Assembly: GCA_023253245.1 (NCBI GenBank)
Contig: JALRHB010000004.1
Location: 1-33,283, forward strand
From: Polynucleobacter sp.
GTDB taxonomy: Bacteria; Pseudomonadota; Gammaproteobacteria; Burkholderiales; Burkholderiaceae
Reading direction: 5' to 3'
DNA length: 33,283 nucleotides
Shown: positions 11,726-20,036 of the stretch, piece by piece
Layout: every line of letters starts with the position of its first letter
How positions within the stretch are numbered: the stretch's first letter is position 1
Notes under the pieces: model-generated
Told to the model about the DNA's origin: nothing
Database searches by the model: none
Seen by the model: the letters and a program-made list of their open reading frames with translations, nothing else
Made by a program: the position numbers and the translations under genes

Positions 11726-12655
11726 TTGCAACATAGCGCTCCTCCTCTTTTCAGACAAGGCGTTCCGGCTTTAGTCAAACTGATTGTCTGCCTGTCGATC
11801 AGCATCGCATTGATGTTGATCGATTTTCGTTACAAAGCACTTGACCCGATTCGCAAGCATGTAAATTGGCTTTTGCGTCCACTCGAGTATGTAATGCTGA
11901 TGCCGCGTAATGCCTATGAGGCAACTACAGAATATTTCACTACTCGCAGCACCTTAGACAAAGAAAATCAACAAATGAAAGTACGCCAAGCAGAGCTCTC
12001 ACTGCTGGCCAATCAATCTGAATTTCTATTGATTGAAAATCAAAATTTACGGCAATTAATGGATTTGCAAAAACAAATTCCATTCAAAACGCTGCCCGTT
12101 GAAATTCTTTTTAACCCACCCAATCCTATTTCCCAACGAATTGTCATCAATCGTGGCAGCAGTGACGGACTTAAATTGGGCAACCCTATTGCCAATGACT
12201 CCGGCATTTTGGGGCAAGTCGTTCGTCTCTATGAGCGCTCAGCAGAAGTATCACTATTAGAAGATCGTGACTTTGCTGTGCCCGTTCAAGTCGCACGCAA
12301 TGGTCTCAGAGCTGCGGTATTTGGTACTGGCCGTGGCAACCCCCTAGAGCTTCGCTATCTTCCCGTTGCTAGTGATTTGGAAGTGGGCGATGTTTTAATC
12401 ACATCAGGTATTGATGGGGTATACCCGCCAGGTTTTGCTGTTGCGGTGATTAGTCGTATAGATCGCAATACCGATAAAAATTCTTCAAACGTATTTTGTG
12501 TGCCAATTGCTCCCGTAAATCGTTATCGCCAAGCACTAGCTTTACTCTACGAGCCACATTGGGATGCCAAAGCCCCCTCAAACACTGGCAAACCTGAAGC
12601 GTCAACAGGCAATTCGCCTGGTCGCCGCCAAACTCGTTCGCGGGGCATGCAATGA
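11726..12655 (+). CDS. mreC: Rod shape-determining protein MreC (TTG start)
   Basis: This 309-residue bitopic inner-membrane protein organises the elongasome on the periplasmic side. It has a short cytosolic N-terminus, one membrane helix (about residues 15-36), a coiled coil at roughly 70-105 (KENQQMKVRQAELSLLANQS), then the beta-rich MreC domain with VINRGSSDGLKLGNPIA and GDVLITSGIDGVYPPGFAVA. The C-terminal ~30 residues are low-complexity and basic. The start must be the TTG at 11726: a stop codon lies in frame at 11708 with no ATG or GTG after it, and AGGGAA precedes the TTG. The 3' end overlaps mreD by 4 nt. Confidence 0.94.
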   Translation: MQHSAPPLFRQGVPALVKLIVCLSISIALMLIDFRYKALDPIRKHVNWLLRPLEYVMLMPRNAYEATTEYFTTRSTLDKENQQMKVRQAELSLLANQSEFLLIENQNLRQLMDLQKQIPFKTLPVEILFNPPNPISQRIVINRGSSDGLKLGNPIANDSGILGQVVRLYERSAEVSLLEDRDFAVPVQVARNGLRAAVFGTGRGNPLELRYLPVASDLEVGDVLITSGIDGVYPPGFAVAVISRIDRNTDKNSSNVFCVPIAPVNRYRQALALLYEPHWDAKAPSNTGKPEASTGNSPGRRQTRSRGMQ

Positions 12656-13176
12656 TTGACTTTCAGAGTGGCTATATTCTGCGCCCAGTCAACCCCGTCT
12701 TTATTTATTTCAGTCTACTTTGTGCATTGTTGTTAAATTTATTGCCCATTGGCAATTATGGCTGGGTACCAGACTGGCTCATTATTTGTATTATTTTTTG
12801 GAATATTCATCAACACCGTTATGTTGGGGTCATTACTGCATTCATCCTTGGCTTGCTGATGGACGTTCACAACTCAGATCTGTTGGGCTTGCATGCATTT
12901 AGCTACTCCTTAGTGGCATATCTTGCCATTACTTGGCATCGTCGCATCATTGCGCTATCAGTACTTCCTCAGGCCTTGCACATTTTCCCGATCTTTTTAT
13001 TGGTTTCACTTTTTCCAGTGCTCGCTCATTGGTTACTCAGTGGTGAGATTTATTGGTGGGCGTTAACTGGCGCTATTCAGGCAACGGTTGAGGCGCTACT
13101 ATGGCCAATAGCAACCCGAATTCTGCTATCACCACAGCGCCGACCAATTGACGTTGATCACAATCGCCCAATCTAA
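12652..13176 (+). CDS. mreD: Rod shape-determining protein MreD
   Basis: This 174-residue integral membrane protein has about five hydrophobic helices and belongs to the MreD family. Recognisable parts are the early VFIYFSLLCALLLNLLP, the WVPDWLIICIIFW helix and the GLLMDVHNSDLLGLHAFSYS segment, which is the conserved core of the family. MreD is thought to link MreC to the PBP2-RodA synthase. The ATG overlaps the mreC stop by 4 nt and mrdA follows 8 nt after its stop, consistent with one transcript. Confidence 0.93.
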   Translation: MIDFQSGYILRPVNPVFIYFSLLCALLLNLLPIGNYGWVPDWLIICIIFWNIHQHRYVGVITAFILGLLMDVHNSDLLGLHAFSYSLVAYLAITWHRRIIALSVLPQALHIFPIFLLVSLFPVLAHWLLSGEIYWWALTGAIQATVEALLWPIATRILLSPQRRPIDVDHNRPI

Positions 13177-13184
13177 AGAGCAGT

Positions 13185-15092
13185 ATGGTTTCCTTTAAAA
13201 AACCAAATCTCGATTCGTTTCAAGAGCGAATTCATATTGCAAGCATCTTTGTTACTTTCTGCTTTCTACTTTTGGTCACGCGCCTAGTATGGCTACAGCT
13301 TGTAAGCCACGGCAAATACGCTGTACTAGCTGAAAATAATCGTATTGCGATTGTTCCTGCGCCCGCCAACCGAGGTCTATTAATAGACCGCAATGGGATT
13401 GTCATTGGCCGAAATTACTCCGCACTTACTTTAGATATCAATGCGGAGGAGGTGAAGGGCAATATGGATGACTTGATCGATGAACTCTCTCAAATTGTCC
13501 AAATTTCTCCTAGAGATCGGCGTAATTTCAAGCGTTCGCTAGAAGATTCACGAAAAATGGGTACATTCCCCCTAAGGTCTATGCTTACCGAAACCGAAAC
13601 AGCCCGGTTTATGGCCAATCGTTATCGCTTTCCTGGGGTAGAAATCCGTGCTCGCAGCTTTCGTGAATACCCTTACAACGAATTGGCCTCTCATTTAATT
13701 GGCTATATTGGTCGCGTTTCGCAAAAGGACAGAGAGCGTATGCAGACCGAAATCGAGAATGCAAAGGCGGATGATCCAGATGCCTTGCAAGCCTCTTTTT
13801 TGCCAGGCATTCAATACGTAGGAAAAATTGGCTTGGAGCAAAGCTATGAATCAGTATTGCGAGGTACCCCTGGCTACGATCAAGTAGAAATCACTGCGGG
13901 CGGAAAACCAGTACGCACACTTTCAAGCTCTCCATCGATACCGGGAAAAAATGTCATTCTCTCCATCGATATCAAATTGCAATATTTAGTGGAGCAGTTA
14001 TATGGAAACTACCGAGGTGCATTTGTAGCAATTGAACCAGAGACTGGTGACATTCTTGCATTTGTCTCAAAGCCAAACTTTAATCCAAATGATTTTGTTG
14101 AAGGCATTGATGCGGTTACTTGGAAAGAGCTCAACGACTCGCCGCAAAAACCTCTCTATAACCGACCGCTTAAAGGTATTTATCCACCAGGATCAACCTA
14201 TAAACCTTTCATGGCGCTCGCAGCATTAGAGACAAATAAACGCACTCCATCACAAAGCATCTCGGATCCAGGCTATTTTGAGTTTGGAAATCATGTCTTC
14301 CGTGATGATAAAAAGGGTGGCCATGGCATTGTTGATATGCAAAAGTCGATTGTAGAGTCTTGTGACACCTATTACTACTTGCTTGCACGCGATATGGGCG
14401 TCAATATGATGCATGATTTTATGAAGCCATTTGGTTTCGGACAAATTACTGGCATCGATTTACAAGGCGAATCTAAGGGTGTTTTGCCATCTACAGAATG
14501 GAAAAAAAAGACCTTCAAGAAACCAGAGCAGCAAAAATGGTATGAAGGGGAAACCATTTCTCTTGGAATTGGTCAAGGCTATAACGCATTCACCATTTTG
14601 CAGTTAGCGCATGCCATGGCTAACCTAGCAAATAATGGCATTGTTATGAAACCCCATTTAGCAAAAGCGATCGAAGATCCGTTCACTCGTCAGCGCGCAT
14701 TAACTACGCCCAAAGAAAGTTATCGCATAGAACTAAAGCCTGAAAACATAGAAGTAATTAAGAAGGCGATGATTGAAGTGAATAACACTGGAACATCGGC
14801 ATCAATCTTTAAGGGCGCCAATTACCAAGCTGGCGGCAAGACCGGAACAGCACAGGTATTTAGTTTAAATTCCAAAGAATATCATCACGGATCTACTGCA
14901 GAGTTTTTACGTGACCATGCTTTGTATGTTGCTTTCGCGCCCGCTGAAAAACCAACCATTGTGATTGCTATGGTTGTCGAGAATGCAGGATTTGGCGCGC
15001 AATATGCTGCGCCGATTGCACGTAAAGCCTTAGATTTTTATATTGAAGGTAAATGGCCTAAGGAGGTTCCTGAATGGAAAAGAGCACCTTAG
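13185..15092 (+). CDS. mrdA: Peptidoglycan DD-transpeptidase PBP2
   Basis: This 635-residue class B penicillin-binding protein cross-links lateral-wall peptidoglycan in the periplasm. It has one N-terminal membrane anchor (about residues 18-40), a pedestal/dimerisation region, and the transpeptidase domain. The three active-site motifs are Ser337 in STYK (PPGSTYKPF), SCD at ~392-394, and KTGTAQ at 552-557. SCD in place of the SxN motif is normal for PBP2. The start at 13185 follows AAAGAGCAG after mreD. The 3' end runs 19 nt into rodA, so synthesis of the transpeptidase and its glycosyltransferase partner is coupled. Confidence 0.97.
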   Translation: MVSFKKPNLDSFQERIHIASIFVTFCFLLLVTRLVWLQLVSHGKYAVLAENNRIAIVPAPANRGLLIDRNGIVIGRNYSALTLDINAEEVKGNMDDLIDELSQIVQISPRDRRNFKRSLEDSRKMGTFPLRSMLTETETARFMANRYRFPGVEIRARSFREYPYNELASHLIGYIGRVSQKDRERMQTEIENAKADDPDALQASFLPGIQYVGKIGLEQSYESVLRGTPGYDQVEITAGGKPVRTLSSSPSIPGKNVILSIDIKLQYLVEQLYGNYRGAFVAIEPETGDILAFVSKPNFNPNDFVEGIDAVTWKELNDSPQKPLYNRPLKGIYPPGSTYKPFMALAALETNKRTPSQSISDPGYFEFGNHVFRDDKKGGHGIVDMQKSIVESCDTYYYLLARDMGVNMMHDFMKPFGFGQITGIDLQGESKGVLPSTEWKKKTFKKPEQQKWYEGETISLGIGQGYNAFTILQLAHAMANLANNGIVMKPHLAKAIEDPFTRQRALTTPKESYRIELKPENIEVIKKAMIEVNNTGTSASIFKGANYQAGGKTGTAQVFSLNSKEYHHGSTAEFLRDHALYVAFAPAEKPTIVIAMVVENAGFGAQYAAPIARKALDFYIEGKWPKEVPEWKRAP

Positions 15093-16225
15093 GAAAATTT
15101 AAAAAAATATTTTTTGCAATTTTTAGCGGTCTCGATCGCCAGCTAGGCCTTATTTTGCTTGCTTTAGCGACAGTTGGCTTTCTTACTTTTTTATCGGCTA
15201 GCCAAAATACTCCCGTGCAATTTGAAGACGAACTTCGTAACTTAGCACTGTCATTCATGGTGATGTGGGTGGTATCTCGCATTCCCCCAAAGTGGTTAGA
15301 AATAGGTGCCGCTTGGATTTATGGTCTAGGTGTTGCTTTACTTATTGCGGTAGCCGTTTTTGGCTTAATTAAAAAAGGTGCGCGTCGGTGGCTGAACATT
15401 GGCTTTGTTATTCAGCCCTCTGAGCTTATGAAAATTGCGATGCCATTAATGCTGGCATGGTACTTTCAAAAACGTGAAGGCATTCAAAAGTCTTGGGACT
15501 ATGCTGTAGCGGCAATCATTCTTGGAATTCCTGTTTTGCTGATTGCTCGTCAACCAGATTTGGGAACCTCATTGCTCGTTTTTGCTGCGGGGATGTATGT
15601 CATTATTCTTGCTGGCCTTCCTTGGAAATGGATTTTGCCATTTATTGCATTAGGAGCACTTGGAATAATTTTGATTGTTATTTTTGGCAGCAGCATTTGC
15701 GCGCAAGATGTTGTCTGGCCATTTGTACATAGCTATCAAAAGCATCGAGTATGCACATTGCTTGATCCAAGCAGTGATCCTCTTGGAAAAGGTTTTCACA
15801 CTATTCAATCGATGATTGCTATTGGATCAGGTGGTTTTTTTGGCAAAGGCTGGTTTCAAGGAACACAAACGCACCTCGAATTTATTCCGGAAAAGCATAC
15901 GGACTTTATTTTTGCTGTCTACTCAGAGGAGTTTGGACTTGTTGGGAATATCATTTTGCTAGCACTCTTTTTTGCGCTCATCAAAAGAGGTTTGGCAATT
16001 TCTGCAAGCGCGCCCAATTTATTCACTCGACTACTAGGTGCTTCAGTAACCTTAATTTTCTTTACTTATGCTTTTGTCAATATTGGCATGGTAAGCGGCT
16101 TATTACCTGTGGTGGGTGTCCCGTTACCATTTATTAGCTATGGTGGTACGGCCCTAGTAACACTCGGATTTGGGGCGGGTATTTTAATGAGCATCCATCG
16201 TCATCGACGTCTTGTACAGAGCTAG
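15074..16225 (+). CDS. rodA: SEDS peptidoglycan glycosyltransferase RodA
   Basis: This 383-residue polytopic membrane protein (about ten helices) polymerises glycan strands from lipid II together with PBP2. It shows SEDS-family hallmarks: the QPSELMKIAMPLMLAWYF segment near residue 115, RQPDLGTSLLVFAAG near 160, HTDFIFAVYSEEFGLVGN near 275, and the terminal GLLPVVGVPLPFISYGGTAL signature. The ATG lies inside the end of mrdA, preceded by AAGGAGG within the mrdA coding sequence, a strong Shine-Dalgarno that fixes this start. It is the last gene of the elongasome operon. Confidence 0.97.
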   Translation: MEKSTLGKFKKIFFAIFSGLDRQLGLILLALATVGFLTFLSASQNTPVQFEDELRNLALSFMVMWVVSRIPPKWLEIGAAWIYGLGVALLIAVAVFGLIKKGARRWLNIGFVIQPSELMKIAMPLMLAWYFQKREGIQKSWDYAVAAIILGIPVLLIARQPDLGTSLLVFAAGMYVIILAGLPWKWILPFIALGALGIILIVIFGSSICAQDVVWPFVHSYQKHRVCTLLDPSSDPLGKGFHTIQSMIAIGSGGFFGKGWFQGTQTHLEFIPEKHTDFIFAVYSEEFGLVGNIILLALFFALIKRGLAISASAPNLFTRLLGASVTLIFFTYAFVNIGMVSGLLPVVGVPLPFISYGGTALVTLGFGAGILMSIHRHRRLVQS

Positions 16226-16251
16226 ATCAACCAAACTGACCTTGGATAAAT

Positions 16252-16279
16252 AAAAAAGCCCGGCATGCCGGGCTTTTTT
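16252..16279. terminator. Bidirectional intrinsic terminator between rodA and HU
   Basis: A perfect 16-nt palindrome (GCCCGGCATGCCGGGC) is flanked by six A on the left and six T on the right. It can form a GC-rich stem followed by a U-run in either transcription direction. It lies 26 nt after the rodA stop and 16 nt beyond the HU stop on the other strand, so it can end both convergent transcripts. Confidence 0.93.
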
Positions 16280-16295
16280 ATCAACAATGCAAGAA

Positions 16296-16580
16296 TTACT
16301 TCTTACGCTTGTTTACTGAATCTTTAAATGCTTTGCCAGCAGAAAACTTAACAGTTTTAGCAGCAGCAATTTTGAGTGGCTCGCCAGTTTTTGGGTTACG
16401 ACCCATACGCGCAGCGCGCTTACCAGAAGCGAAAGTACCGAAGCCGATCAGTTGTACTGAATCGCCTTTAGTAACAGCCTTAATGATTTGCTCAATCGCA
16501 GAATTCAATGCAAATTCAGCTTTGGCTTTTGAGATCTCAGCATCGTCAGCAATTGCTGCGATTAGTTCTGCTTTGTTCAA
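16296..16580 (-). CDS. DNA-binding protein HU (TTG start)
   Basis: This 94-residue HU/IHF-family histone-like protein bends and compacts DNA as a dimer. The sequence after the start, [20 protein letters not shown], matches HU, as do [19 protein letters not shown] (beta arm, with the intercalating RNP) and [16 protein letters not shown] at the end. The frame stays open to an ATG at 16616, but those 12 extra residues are foreign to the family, and AAGGAG stands six bases before the TTG at 16580. TTG is therefore taken as the true start, giving the usual HU length. It is transcribed toward rodA and shares that operon's terminator. Confidence 0.94.
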   Translation of the reverse strand: MNKAELIAAIADDAEISKAKAEFALNSAIEQIIKAVTKGDSVQLIGFGTFASGKRAARMGRNPKTGEPLKIAAAKTVKFSAGKAFKDSVNKRKK

Positions 16581-16586
16581 GTGAAG

Positions 16587-16592
16587 CTCCTT
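16587..16592 (-). promoter_or_regulatory. Strong Shine-Dalgarno deciding the HU start
   Basis: AAGGAG on the minus strand lies six bases before TTG 16580. The upstream in-frame ATG at 16616 has no comparable site, so this element selects the TTG. Confidence 0.85.
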
Positions 16593-16692
16593 ATATATAT
16601 TGATGTCAGCGCACATTACGCTTACATGATTTTAACCACAAAAAATTACAAAAATAAAGCTGCATCACAGCAAATTTATTCATATCATCTCA

Positions 16693-17058
16693 TTAATCTT
16701 CCAAAACAGTAATATTCGATACAAAGTACTCTGTATCTCCAAAGCAGGTGGTTGGCAAACCAATATGCTGGTCATAGGAAAGAGATACCTTTTTCCCTAA
16801 ATTAGCGTTGATTTTTTGAGCAACCGCATCTTCTCGTACGGTAAAAAAGAACTTTTCGGACATTGTTCCCGGCATAGAAACCATGGCCAACTCCCCCTCC
16901 CAGGTTTTGCAAACAAACCCCCGGTGTGAAAATTTTTGCACATATCCTGCGCGCTCACCATTTCCATAGCTCCAATTAAGCATAATCCAGGTATAGCCAG
17001 CAAGGCTGGCAAAGCCAATTACTAGAAGGCTAAGTAGCCATTTCACGAATCCATTCAT
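16693..17058 (-). CDS. Membrane-anchored conserved hypothetical protein
   Basis: This 121-residue protein has one N-terminal hydrophobic helix (about residues 5-28, KWLLSLLVIGFASLAGYTW) and a globular part with GNGERAGYVQKFSHRGFVCKTWEGELAM, then GTMSEKFFFTVRE and PTTCFGDTEYFV. It has two cysteines outside the helix (about 50 and 107), which could form a disulfide if the domain is periplasmic. I recall close relatives as conserved unknowns in Burkholderiales, some mislabelled 6-phosphogluconate dehydrogenase; there is no dehydrogenase fold here. It is a single gene, convergent with nothing, and lies upstream of the HU gene on the same strand with a ~110-nt gap. Confidence 0.8.
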   Translation of the reverse strand: MNGFVKWLLSLLVIGFASLAGYTWIMLNWSYGNGERAGYVQKFSHRGFVCKTWEGELAMVSMPGTMSEKFFFTVREDAVAQKINANLGKKVSLSYDQHIGLPTTCFGDTEYFVSNITVLED

Positions 17059-17189
17059 GGTTTTCCTTAATACCCCGCTTTAAGCCCCGATTAGGTGCAT
17101 TTATTTAAGCTTGCTTTAACGAATAAGCAGTATAGGGGGTAAATGATCACAAAAATAGTGAGGTTTCTGGCCTGCAGGCAAACTAAAAT

Positions 17190-17207
17190 ATTAGTGTTAA
17201 CGCTAAT
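17190..17207. promoter_or_regulatory. Near-perfect 18-bp palindrome in the lpxO leader
   Basis: The sequence ATTAGTGTTAACGCTAAT is symmetric about GTTAAC with one mismatched pair. It ends 11 nt before the ATG at 17219, so it could be an operator over the leader or a hairpin affecting translation. No regulator can be named. Confidence 0.4.
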
Positions 17208-17218
17208 CGGTAAATTTT

Positions 17219-18121
17219 ATGGAAGTTCGACACCTAATATTTTTAATATTTGTTCTGTCTGCGATCTATGTCTATTACAGGGGTAGGGTCAGATTTGGTA
17301 TCGTACGCTCTCTCACAGACTACCAAGTTCTTTTGGCACCAATTAACAGCCTTCTCTACCTTTTCTCCAAAACTAAAGCGGGGGCCTTTATTCCCGTAAA
17401 AGAATTTCCTGAAATGCAGATCCTCCAAGATAACTGGCAAATTATTCGAGATGAGGCATTAGCCTTAAATGCTGATGGCGCGATTGCCGCTGCAACTGGT
17501 TATAACGACATCGGCTTTAATTCTTTCTTTAGAACTGGATGGAAGCGCTTTCACCTCTACTGGTATGGGAAAGAAATGCCCTCGGCACAGGCCAATTGTC
17601 CTAAAACAGTTGCACTACTAAAATCAATTCCATCTGTTAAAGCAGCCATGTTCGCCTCCCTTCCACCTGGTGCTACTCTCGTGCGACACCGCGACCCTTA
17701 TGCAGGATCTTTGCGTTATCACATAGGCCTTCTCACCCCAAATGATCCGAAATGCTTTATTGACGTTGATGGGGAACGCTATTACTGGAAAGATGGCGAA
17801 CCTGTAATGTTTGATGAAACTTACATTCATTACGCAGCCAATGAAACTGAGCATCAACGTATCGTCCTCTTTTGCGATGTAGAGCGCCCTGTTTATACAA
17901 AAACTGTGCAACTTTTTAATCGCTGGTTTGGTCGGCATGTCATGAGCGCAGCATCATCACAAAATGTTGAGGGCGAACAAGTGGGCTTTGTTAATGTGCT
18001 CTTTAAATATTTTTACCATTTAAGAGCACAAGCAAAAAAATTGAAAGCAACCCATCGTCAGGTCTACTACATTGGGAAATGGGCGCTAATTTTAGGAATT
18101 TTATGGGCAATATTTTGGTAA
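17219..18121 (+). CDS. lpxO: LpxO-like Fe(II)/2-oxoglutarate dioxygenase (lipid A / aspartyl hydroxylase family)
   Basis: This 300-residue protein has an N-terminal helix (about residues 5-20) and a C-terminal one (about 286-300), flanking an Asp/Asn beta-hydroxylase domain. The metal ligands read His157-x-Asp159 (VRHRDPYAGSLRYH) and His204 (DETYIHYAANE), with Arg214 (EHQRIVLF) as the likely 2-oxoglutarate anchor. Two terminal membrane segments around this domain are typical of LpxO, which hydroxylates the 3'-secondary acyl chain of lipid A at the inner membrane. The domain alone would also fit a peptide hydroxylase, so the lipid A role is an inference. It converges on the YggU-family gene with a single base between stop codons. 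Confidence 0.82.
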   Translation: MEVRHLIFLIFVLSAIYVYYRGRVRFGIVRSLTDYQVLLAPINSLLYLFSKTKAGAFIPVKEFPEMQILQDNWQIIRDEALALNADGAIAAATGYNDIGFNSFFRTGWKRFHLYWYGKEMPSAQANCPKTVALLKSIPSVKAAMFASLPPGATLVRHRDPYAGSLRYHIGLLTPNDPKCFIDVDGERYYWKDGEPVMFDETYIHYAANETEHQRIVLFCDVERPVYTKTVQLFNRWFGRHVMSAASSQNVEGEQVGFVNVLFKYFYHLRAQAKKLKATHRQVYYIGKWALILGILWAIFW

Positions 18122-18122
18122 T

Positions 18123-18419
18123 TTAAAAGCTGAGTACTTCCATAATTTGTTCTGGGGTGATTGAACCCAAAATCTCAAGTCTCTTTTTTCGACTAGTTTG
18201 GCCGGAAAGAAATTGAATTTGCTTTTGTGGAACTTTTAGTTTTTTTGAAAGCCAAGCCAGCAACATTTCATTTGCCTTATTATCAGCAGCAATCGCCTGC
18301 AGAGAAATCTTTAAACACCCATCATGCAAACCCACTATTTTGGTTTGCTTTGCGCCAGGTTGACAGTACAGGCTAAGCACAATTCCTGTAGGGGTTTGTT
18401 TTAACCAATTCACTATCAT
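18123..18419 (-). CDS. DUF167 / YggU family protein
   Basis: This 98-residue small alpha/beta protein carries the family pattern: YCQPGAKQTKIVGLHDGCLKISLQA in the first half and DNKANEMLLAWLSKKLKVP with a following SGQTSRKKRLEI in the second. The PGA.Q and KANE.L motifs together with the G.TSR.K segment are diagnostic of DUF167. The biochemical role of the family is not established. It is divergent from the carbonic anhydrase gene, with about 22 nt between start codons. Confidence 0.9.
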   Translation of the reverse strand: MIVNWLKQTPTGIVLSLYCQPGAKQTKIVGLHDGCLKISLQAIAADNKANEMLLAWLSKKLKVPQKQIQFLSGQTSRKKRLEILGSITPEQIMEVLSF

Positions 18420-18441
18420 TAAAGTCCTTTAAACTAAGGGC

Positions 18442-19107
18442 ATGATAACGAAAAACTCTAGCGCACTTGAACAATTATTTGCCAATAATCGTTCTTGGGC
18501 AGAGGCAATGGTTGCCGAAGATCCACAGTTCTTTAAGCGCTTACTTTCACAACAGGCCCCTGAGTACCTTTGGATTGGTTGCGCAGACAGTCGTGTACCC
18601 GCCAATGATATTGTTAACTTACTGCCAGGGGAATTATTTGTTCATCGCAATATTGCCAACGTAGTAGTGCATACCGATTTGAATTGCTTATCTGTCATTC
18701 AATTTGCGATTGACTTACTAAAGGTAAAACATATTTTGGTAGTAGGGCACTATGGCTGCTCCGGTGTTCATGCTGCTATGACCGATAAACGCGTTGGTCT
18801 TGCTGATAATTGGTTGCGTCATGTCAAAGATGTTCATCAAAAACATGAACGCTATCTTGGAGAAATCATTCCAAGCCCAAGAAGACATGATCGCTTGTGC
18901 GAACTTAATGTGATTGAACAAGTAGTCAATGTGTGCGAAACCACCATCGTGCAAGATGCTTGGGCAAGAGGCCAAGATCTTACTGTGCATGGCTGGACAT
19001 ATCGACTCGAGACAGGCCTAGTGAATGACTTGGGTATGTCTATTAGCTCGCCAGAAGAAATGAATGTCAGATACGCCAAATCTCTCTCGCGCTATGACGC
19101 TGAATAA
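18442..19107 (+). CDS. can: Beta-class carbonic anhydrase Can
   Basis: This 221-residue cytosolic zinc enzyme interconverts CO2 and bicarbonate, supplying HCO3- for carboxylases. The zinc ligands and catalytic dyad are visible: Cys47, Asp49 and Arg51 (GCADSRVP), His103 and Cys106 (GHYGCSGV). The order CADSR followed about 50 residues later by HYGC places it in the E. coli Can-like clade. The start has GGGC but no strong Shine-Dalgarno. The same window carries a putative bicarbonate transporter at 29463, so the two may bear on one inorganic carbon economy, although they are 10 kb apart and separately transcribed. Confidence 0.95.
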   Translation: MITKNSSALEQLFANNRSWAEAMVAEDPQFFKRLLSQQAPEYLWIGCADSRVPANDIVNLLPGELFVHRNIANVVVHTDLNCLSVIQFAIDLLKVKHILVVGHYGCSGVHAAMTDKRVGLADNWLRHVKDVHQKHERYLGEIIPSPRRHDRLCELNVIEQVVNVCETTIVQDAWARGQDLTVHGWTYRLETGLVNDLGMSISSPEEMNVRYAKSLSRYDAE

Positions 19108-19115
19108 TTTCGGTC

Positions 19116-20003
19116 TTGTTAAAAAAACTATCTAATTATTCTGGGGTTGCTCTTCTCAGAGCGCTCGCATCACTTCCGTATAAAACTCTGATTACGATTG
19201 GCTATGGCTTGGGTTGGCTCGCTGCCCACATTCCCTCCGAACGCAATCGTGTTGTTAAAAAAAATCTTCAACTATGTTTTCCCGAGTTAGATAGCTTAGA
19301 AATTGATCAGCTCAGAAAACAACATTGGCGACTTCTTGGGAGAAGCTTGGTTGAGAAAAGCATCATTTGGCTTGGTAGCAAGAAGCAACTAGAAGAGATG
19401 ATTGAAGTGCATTCAGAGATAGACCTGACAGATAGAAAACCAAGGATATTGGTCAATATGCACTTCATTGGTATTGAAGGCAGCATTATCCTAAGCGCAC
19501 TCTCCCAAGAGAAGGGGTGGCCAAGAACCTCAGGCTTTTTTCAAAGAATGAAAAATCCTTTTTTTAACCGCAAAATTATCGAGTGGCGCAATCGATTTGG
19601 AGGTAACTCTATTGATCGTCAAGGAAATCTTCTTGAGTTAATTAGAGAAATTCGTAAAGGTAGCTTTATCATCATTGCACCAGATATTGATCTCGGGCTC
19701 AAAGATTCAACCTTTGTTCCTTTTTTTGATATTCAAACCAATACTATTACGGCTGTTTCTAGGATCGCCAAAATCACAAACGCACAAGTTTGTATGATGA
19801 TTACCACTCTAAAGAAAGATGAGGCGGGATATCTTTGCTCAATTAGCAAGCCATTAGAAAATTTTCCTACCGATGACCCTCAGGCTGATACTGCCAGACT
19901 TAATCAAATTTTTGAAAAAGAAATCCGCTTACGTCCAGCCGAATATTATTGGGTACACAAACGATTTAAGAATCGTCCATTTAACGAAGCAAATCCTTAC
20001 TAG
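19116..20003 (+). CDS. LpxL/HtrB-family lysophospholipid (lipid A late) acyltransferase, TTG start
   Basis: This 295-residue protein has an N-terminal hydrophobic stretch (about residues 10-40), the family motif NRVVKKNLQLCFPEL near 44-58, and the acyltransferase HX4E signature with His116 and Glu121 (NMHFIGIEG). It also has IAPDIDLGLKDSTFVPFF near 188-205, and a terminal EYYWVHKRFKNRP block. These enzymes add secondary acyl chains to lipid A at the inner-membrane cytosolic face. The family usually has PDQD where this protein has PDID. The start is a TTG; no ATG or GTG lies closer to the conserved region. It follows the carbonic anhydrase stop by 8 nt, so they may be cotranscribed. Confidence 0.88.
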   Translation: MLKKLSNYSGVALLRALASLPYKTLITIGYGLGWLAAHIPSERNRVVKKNLQLCFPELDSLEIDQLRKQHWRLLGRSLVEKSIIWLGSKKQLEEMIEVHSEIDLTDRKPRILVNMHFIGIEGSIILSALSQEKGWPRTSGFFQRMKNPFFNRKIIEWRNRFGGNSIDRQGNLLELIREIRKGSFIIIAPDIDLGLKDSTFVPFFDIQTNTITAVSRIAKITNAQVCMMITTLKKDEAGYLCSISKPLENFPTDDPQADTARLNQIFEKEIRLRPAEYYWVHKRFKNRPFNEANPY

Positions 20004-20036
20004 CCATAAATGAATTAATTCCTACATAATGTGGTG

